DNA of 64,000 bases from Opitutaceae bacterium TAV5 (GTDB lineage: Bacteria; Verrucomicrobiota; Verrucomicrobiia; Opitutales; Opitutaceae), in NCBI GenBank assembly GCA_000242935.3, contig CP007053.1, positions 4,821,001 to 4,885,000 of the forward strand, given 5' to 3'. Shown one piece after another: positions 59,580-64,000 of the stretch (its first letter is position 1; every line of letters begins with the position of its first letter). Both the position numbers and the translations under genes were made by a program. The notes under the pieces were generated by a model. That model saw only the letters and a program-made list of their open reading frames with translations. It had not been told where the DNA came from and ran no database searches.

Positions 59580-59601
59580 ACCGCCAGGGTGGCATCGTCC
59601 C

Positions 59602-60303
59602 ATGGCTGTCACGACCGGATTTCACGTTTCCGACGAGGTGCGGGCGCTCGGCGTCCGCGGTGTGTTCGTCCACCTCGCGGGGTTGACCAATCGCCGGAGC
59701 GATCCGGCCTTCGAGGCGTACAAGGCCGACCTCGCCAGGCGTCTGCGCGAGGTGTACGACGACGATTTTGTCGAAAACGATCCCGTGCTGGCCGGTTTCC
59801 GGACGCTGCACAAAAAGGTGGGTCGCTCGAACAAGCACTTCCCGGCGGCTTCCGAGGCGCTGGTGCGGCTGCTCCGCCGCAAGGGCATCATCCCCTCGAT
59901 CAACCTGCTGGTGGACATCTACAACTGCGTGTCGCTGGAGACGCGCCTCGCACTGGGCGCCCACGATGTGACGCGAGTGGAGGGCGACATTGCGTTGCGG
60001 CTCACGGACGGGTCGGAGCGATTCGTCCCGCTCGGGGCGAGCGCGCCGGAGGTGGTGCCGGCGGGCGAATACGGTTACGTGGACGGCAGCAACGAGATCC
60101 TGTGCCGGCTCGACTACAAGCAGGTCGAGAAAACCCGGGTGACGGAAACGACGACGGAGGCGTTTTACATCCTGCAAGGCCACGCCGACACCTCCGGCGA
60201 AGTGCTGGAGGCGGCGCTGGCGAGGCTGCTGGAACTGACTTTTGCTCACTGCGGCGGGACAACCGTAACCGTCTGGCGGGAGTCCGGCAGCGGAACGGCT
60301 TGA
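59602..60303 (+). CDS. B3/B4-domain protein (Phe-tRNA synthetase beta-like)
   Basis: A 233-residue stand-alone B3/B4 protein. GFRTLHKKVGRSNKHFPAAS and KGIIPSINLLVDIYNCVSLE are the family blocks; YVDGSNEILCRLDYKQVEKT follows. In phenylalanyl-tRNA synthetase this domain edits misacylated tRNA. The free-standing version has no settled role. ATG 59602 is 23 bp after the preceding stop, so it may be co-transcribed. Confidence 0.87.
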   Translation: MAVTTGFHVSDEVRALGVRGVFVHLAGLTNRRSDPAFEAYKADLARRLREVYDDDFVENDPVLAGFRTLHKKVGRSNKHFPAASEALVRLLRRKGIIPSINLLVDIYNCVSLETRLALGAHDVTRVEGDIALRLTDGSERFVPLGASAPEVVPAGEYGYVDGSNEILCRLDYKQVEKTRVTETTTEAFYILQGHADTSGEVLEAALARLLELTFAHCGGTTVTVWRESGSGTA

Positions 60304-60329
60304 TCACGTCGCTCCGGCCCGGAGTACCG

Positions 60330-60365
60330 GGTATTTATGGTCGCTAGCCACAAATACCGATTTTT
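60330..60365 (+). terminator. Candidate Rho-independent terminator
   Basis: The stem GGTATTT/AAATACC with an inner TGG/CCA pair is followed by GATTTTT. It comes 27 bp after the B3/B4 stop and before the next promoter region. Confidence 0.55.
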
Positions 60366-60817
60366 GGAATATACCGGTGCCAGTCGATCATTAATATTCT
60401 GGTTTTGAGGGAATACTCCCGCACTTGAGTAGTATGATTACCATCTTATTATCAGGTTGATGAAGCCTGATCCGAATCAAGGAATCCGGTTTTTATGGTG
60501 AGCGGAAATGTCAATTCGGAGAGCGGTGCGTGTCCTTTACCGGCGCATAGATTAGTGTTTTGGTATGGATAGTAGATAAATGAGGTATGGGCGCAGGGCA
60601 GATGACAGGAATCTTTCTTCCGGAAACAAGCGGTGAACGGTGCCTGAAGACGGGTTTCCCGAGCAGGGAGATACCGCCACATCCTGTCCATTCCGCTACC
60701 TCCCGGGCACCTTGGTCCGGATCCTCTTTTTAATCGCCTGCGTGACAACACGAGGCTCCCCCGGCCGCGCTCTGCGGAAAGCGGGGACTCCATGAAACAA
60801 AACATAACGTTGTCATT
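60366..60817. promoter_or_regulatory. Long upstream region of the rhamnogalacturonan PEP-CTERM gene
   Basis: 450 bp without a supported gene, visibly AT-richer than the neighbours. An inverted repeat ATCAGG-N9-CCTGAT is at 60451-60471. A leftward 117-codon open frame (60452-60805) has no features of a protein. I see no certain -35/-10 pair, but the length and composition suggest a regulated promoter. Confidence 0.4.
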
Positions 60818-62356
60818 ATGAAATCAGAAAATCGTACACGGTCTGGGCGCCACCCTCTGTCGTTCCGGGCCTTTTCTCTCGCGTTGGCTACACTCTCTTT
60901 CGTCGCTTCCGGTCTCTCCGCGCAGACGACCCTCACCTACGAGGACGAACAGACCCGATCCGACGGCATCGACACGACCGCGCCCAACGATCCGACGACG
61001 CTCCGGATCGACGAGGGCACTGCCACCCAAAGCGGTGTCATCAGCGGCAGCGGCGGCATCACCAAGACGGGCGAGGGCGAATTGAGGCTGACCTCGGGGG
61101 CCAACACTTACACAGGAGGCACCACGATCCAGGGTGGCATCCTGACGATCACCTCTGCCTGGAGCACGGCGCTGGGCTCGGGTACGCTGTACCTGGAGGG
61201 CGGCATACTGAATTCCACTTACGATACGGCACAGACCGTCACGAATGCCATTTCGGTTTCGGGCGCCAACACCATCAATTTCTATCGCCGGTCCAATGTA
61301 CTCGCCAGCACAATTACCGGCGATTCCGACGCAGAACTCATCCTGTCGAACGGCAATGCGGTGGGCGCGGCGCTGACGTTCAACGGAGACCTTTCCGGCT
61401 ACTCCGGGACGGTCACGCTGACCTCGGCCCGGGGCGGTTTCAATTACCGCTTCACGGAGAGCAGCAGTTATCTCTCCACCGGCAAGAACGCCGTCTGGAA
61501 CATTGAGGGTGGCGCCGTGCTTTTCTACAACGGCAACACCAACGACGCCGACGGCGTGACGATCGAACTGGGTGCCCTCGAGGGCGCGGGTACATTGCGC
61601 GGCGGCACGACCGGCGGCAGTGGTGGTACAGGAACCATCAATATCAAGATCGGCAACCGGAACACCGACAGCACCTTTTCCGGCGTGATCGAGGATGGCG
61701 GCACTTCGACAAAACTCACCAAGGTCGGCACCGGCACGCTCACCCTTTCCGGGACCAACACCTACACCGGGGCCACCGTGGTCGAGGCGGGCGCGCTTCG
61801 CGTCGACGGCTCGATTGGCGCGGGTGATGTGACGGTTTCCTCCGGCGGCATCCTGACGGGCGCCGGCACGATCGGGGGTGCAACGACCATCGAGGCGGGC
61901 GGCATCCTCCTGGGCGGAGGCAGGACGCTCTCCTTCGCATCCAACCTGACGCTCGCCGGCACCACGCTCCTTTCCGTCCGCTCGACCGGCTACGACCGCG
62001 TGAGCGTGGCCGGCACGCTGACGTATGGCGGGGATCTGGACATCCTTTTCACGGATAGCATCGAGGCCGGCACTTACACGCTCTTCGAGACGATAGAGGC
62101 GGCGGTGATTCTCGGTTCGTTCACCTCGGTTTCGCTTGGAGGCGAGTCGCTGACCACCGTGTTTCTCACGAGCGCAGGCAACGGTGTTTGGTCGGGTGTG
62201 TTCCAGGGGCTGTCAGTGCTCCTTACCGAAAGCACGGGTGAATTGGTGGTCGGCGGCGCGGTCCCCGAACCCGCGACGGTGGCCGGGCTGATCGGGTGCG
62301 CCGGCTTGCTCTGCGCCCTGCTGGCCAGGCGTCGCGTAGCGGGAGCCCGCGGCTGA
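60818..62356 (+). CDS. Autotransporter-type beta-strand repeat protein with PEP-CTERM
   Basis: A 512-residue exported protein. After the signal peptide, ITKTGEGELRLTSGANTYTG and LTKVGTGTLTLSGTNTYTGA are autotransporter-associated beta-strand repeats (PATR), predicting a beta-helix. The C-terminus is AVPEPATVAGLIGCAGLLCA and then LLARRRVAG, a PEP-CTERM tail. It would be a surface protein of the same type as that at 41216 and starts the second module with pseudopilin and PL11 genes. Confidence 0.92.
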   Translation: MKSENRTRSGRHPLSFRAFSLALATLSFVASGLSAQTTLTYEDEQTRSDGIDTTAPNDPTTLRIDEGTATQSGVISGSGGITKTGEGELRLTSGANTYTGGTTIQGGILTITSAWSTALGSGTLYLEGGILNSTYDTAQTVTNAISVSGANTINFYRRSNVLASTITGDSDAELILSNGNAVGAALTFNGDLSGYSGTVTLTSARGGFNYRFTESSSYLSTGKNAVWNIEGGAVLFYNGNTNDADGVTIELGALEGAGTLRGGTTGGSGGTGTINIKIGNRNTDSTFSGVIEDGGTSTKLTKVGTGTLTLSGTNTYTGATVVEAGALRVDGSIGAGDVTVSSGGILTGAGTIGGATTIEAGGILLGGGRTLSFASNLTLAGTTLLSVRSTGYDRVSVAGTLTYGGDLDILFTDSIEAGTYTLFETIEAAVILGSFTSVSLGGESLTTVFLTSAGNGVWSGVFQGLSVLLTESTGELVVGGAVPEPATVAGLIGCAGLLCALLARRRVAGARG

Positions 62357-62401
62357 AACGGTTTTTTCGGAGTATAACAGAATTACAGGCAGAGAACATA
62401 A

Positions 62402-63106
62402 ATGCGTAATATTATTTCAACTACATCCTCGCTGCATCGCTTTCGCCCGTCGCGGTTTCACGGCCCCCGGACGAAGGCTTTCACTCTCATCGAATTGCTG
62501 ACGGTCGTGGCGATCATCGGCGTCCTCGCCGGGATTCTCATTCCGGTGGCGAGCAAGGTCAGGCAAACGGCGCGTGTCACGCAGTGCGCCTCGAACCTGC
62601 GGCAATGGGCGCAGGCAATCACGCTTTTTGCAAACGATAACAAGGGGTATTATGTGACCAAATACAAAGGAGCGGATAAAACCGTGTCGTGGGATGCCGC
62701 CAGCAACGAAATAGACAATCACCCCTACGTCCGCTACCTGTCAGGCACCCAGGTGCAGCAAAACTTTCGTACATGCCCGGCGGAGAAAAATGCCATCGAC
62801 AAGCCTGTCTCCTATGCGCTGGCCCGGCCCCGGATCGGCTCGGGCAAGGCGAACGAGCAAGCGATCCCGTTCTACATGCATCCGGCGCCCTCGCAGTTCC
62901 TGTTGATGCTCGACCGCGATTCTTCGGCGGGCACCAAAGTTTTCAGCTCCCTCGATGATCTTGCGGAAAATGTGAAGCCGCTTTTCTCCAGCCCGAAAGA
63001 TCGTCACGGCTCGGGGATCAACGCTGCGTTCGGCGATGGGCATGTCTCCCGGATCAAATGGGATGACATCGAGAAAAACGCTGACCGCTGGACCTCGCTG
63101 GATTGA
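62402..63106 (+). CDS. Pseudopilin-like protein with H-X9-DG motif
   Basis: A 234-residue protein. AFTLIELLTVVAIIGVLAGI is the methylation/cleavage region, although the residue before Phe is Ala rather than Gly; HGSGINAAFGDG is the H-X9-DG motif. The leader (MRNIISTTSSLHRFRPSRFH) is long. Located 45 bp after the PEP-CTERM gene and 71 bp before the PL11 gene, in the same order as at 41216-42782. Confidence 0.9.
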   Translation: MRNIISTTSSLHRFRPSRFHGPRTKAFTLIELLTVVAIIGVLAGILIPVASKVRQTARVTQCASNLRQWAQAITLFANDNKGYYVTKYKGADKTVSWDAASNEIDNHPYVRYLSGTQVQQNFRTCPAEKNAIDKPVSYALARPRIGSGKANEQAIPFYMHPAPSQFLLMLDRDSSAGTKVFSSLDDLAENVKPLFSSPKDRHGSGINAAFGDGHVSRIKWDDIEKNADRWTSLD

Positions 63107-63177
63107 ATCCTCCCGATCATGATCAGATCCTCTGGCGCCGGGAACCGCAGACTGTTCCCGCGCCAGCTTTTTCCCCG

Positions 63178-64000
63178 ATGGATGTGATGTCTTTCTGGCG
63201 ACGTCTCCCGTCGCTTGCTGTCGGCCTCCTGCTGGCCACCGGCGAGGTTTCTCTCCTTGCCGCCGGTCCTGGCACCGGGGAAAACCTTGGTCGTGGCCTC
63301 GTGGCCGTCCGGACGGGAGACACGGAGGTTTACGTCGGCTGGCGGTTCCTCGACACCGACCCGGACGACGCCGGATTTAACCTATACCACTCTGTCAGTG
63401 GAGGGGCTCTCGTCAGGCTCAACGACACTCCGCTCGTCGCCACCACCGACTGGCACGGCACACTGCCGGAGAAGGCATTTTCGACAGGCATTTCCTGGTT
63501 CGTTCGCCCGGTGAGCGGCGGCGTCGAACAGCCCGCAAGCGCCCCCTTCGTCCTTCCCGCTCATGCGCCGGTGGAGCCTTTTCTCCGCATTCCGCTGGAG
63601 ATTCCTCCCGCGGGGAAAATTCCGGCGGGCGAGAGCTACACCTATGCGGCCAACGACGTCTCCATCGGCGACCTCGACGGCGATGGCAGCTACGAGTTCG
63701 TCGTCAAGTGGGACCCTTCCAATGCGAAGGACAATTCGCAGGCCGGCATCACCGGCAACGTGTACCTTGACGGCGTCACCCTTGCCGGCCGCCGTCTCTG
63801 GCGCATCGACCTCGGGCGCAATATCCGGGCGGGCGCGCATTACACGCAGTTCATCGTTTACGATTTCGACGGCGATGGCCGTGCCGAACTCGCCGTCAAG
63901 ACTGCTCCCGGCACTCTCGACGGCCGTGGCCGGCCGGTCCTGCTGCCCGGAGACCGCGCCGATGCCGATTATCGTAACGAGGCCGGCTATATCCTTTCCG
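63178..64000 (+). CDS. Rhamnogalacturonan lyase (PL11), cut by window end
   Basis: The first 274 codons of a large secreted lyase. After a signal peptide (PSLAVGLLLATGEVSLLAA), ENLGRGLVAVRTGDTEVYVG, YAANDVSIGDLDGDGSYEFV with VKWDPSNAKDNSQ, and AHYTQFIVYDFDGDGRAELA are the signature N-terminal blades of PL11 (YesW/YesX-type) enzymes; the DGDG loops bind calcium. PL11 endo/exo-lyases cleave rhamnogalacturonan I by beta-elimination. The ATG at 63178 follows the pseudopilin by 71 bp. The frame is open to the last base. Confidence 0.93.
   Translation, partial: MDVMSFWRRLPSLAVGLLLATGEVSLLAAGPGTGENLGRGLVAVRTGDTEVYVGWRFLDTDPDDAGFNLYHSVSGGALVRLNDTPLVATTDWHGTLPEKAFSTGISWFVRPVSGGVEQPASAPFVLPAHAPVEPFLRIPLEIPPAGKIPAGESYTYAANDVSIGDLDGDGSYEFVVKWDPSNAKDNSQAGITGNVYLDGVTLAGRRLWRIDLGRNIRAGAHYTQFIVYDFDGDGRAELAVKTAPGTLDGRGRPVLLPGDRADADYRNEAGYILS

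Noticed and set aside
60452-60805. 117-codon leftward ORF in the region before the beta-strand repeat gene
   Set aside because: No conserved features, Cys/Arg-rich, and the region looks like a promoter.

Overview
The window is GC-rich bacterial DNA that I place, by inference, in the Verrucomicrobia, most likely near Opitutaceae. The reasons are PEP-CTERM proteins with IPEPS or VPEPA tails, secreted pseudopilin-like proteins ending in H-X9-DG, an autotransporter-type beta-strand repeat protein, many sugar-responsive LacI/AraC regulators, plant polysaccharide lyases (PL26-like and PL11), and intergenic spaces packed with several families of inverted repeats. No rRNA, tRNA or CRISPR array was found.

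Layout. 0-6 kb: a leftward sugar-type locus (sialidase-like protein, PEP-CTERM protein, Na+/solute symporter, FAD oxidoreductase) facing a LacI regulator; a shared 16-bp motif lies upstream of both the regulator and the PEP-CTERM gene. 6-25 kb: mostly housekeeping genes: cardiolipin synthase, DJ-1 protein, epimerase, folB-folK, SMUG1-type glycosylase, dprA, glgC, glmS, trpE, a COG0523 metal GTPase, a LysR-lrgAB unit and lysA. In the middle sit a REP-associated transposase with its REP hairpins and a rhodanese/MauE pair whose second gene has absorbed REP sequence at both ends. 25-27 kb: a 1.7-kb insertion sequence with an AbrB-like leader gene and a probable -1 frameshift or coupled start. 27-40 kb: AraC regulator, two oligopeptide-type ABC permeases without ATPase or binding protein, a secreted tyrosine phosphatase, an allophanate hydrolase/GntR pair with a 38-bp palindrome at the start codon, an RluA-type pseudouridine synthase, a TonB-like protein, a LacI regulator and two toxin-antitoxin pairs.

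41-46 kb: a LacI-type operator/promoter drives a PEP-CTERM protein, a pseudopilin, a large secreted protein and a CBM9-like protein. 46-51 kb: ORF6N protein, Maf, ArsR-methyltransferase fusion, an ECF41 sigma factor with its partner gene and a matching promoter, and beta-carbonic anhydrase. 51-64 kb: a rhamnogalacturonan-I locus (DUF6250-like protein, AraC and LacI regulators, Tat-exported PL26-like exo-lyase, TPR lipoprotein, sugar-binding protein, B3/B4 protein) followed by PEP-CTERM, pseudopilin and a PL11 rhamnogalacturonan lyase cut by the window end.

The most interesting pattern is the order PEP-CTERM surface protein, H-X9-DG pseudopilin, secreted polysaccharide-active protein, which occurs twice (41.2-46.3 kb and 60.8-64 kb) with short spacers. 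It suggests a modular surface polysaccharide-processing unit. The other main theme is how far REP/MITE-like palindromes have spread, including into coding frames.
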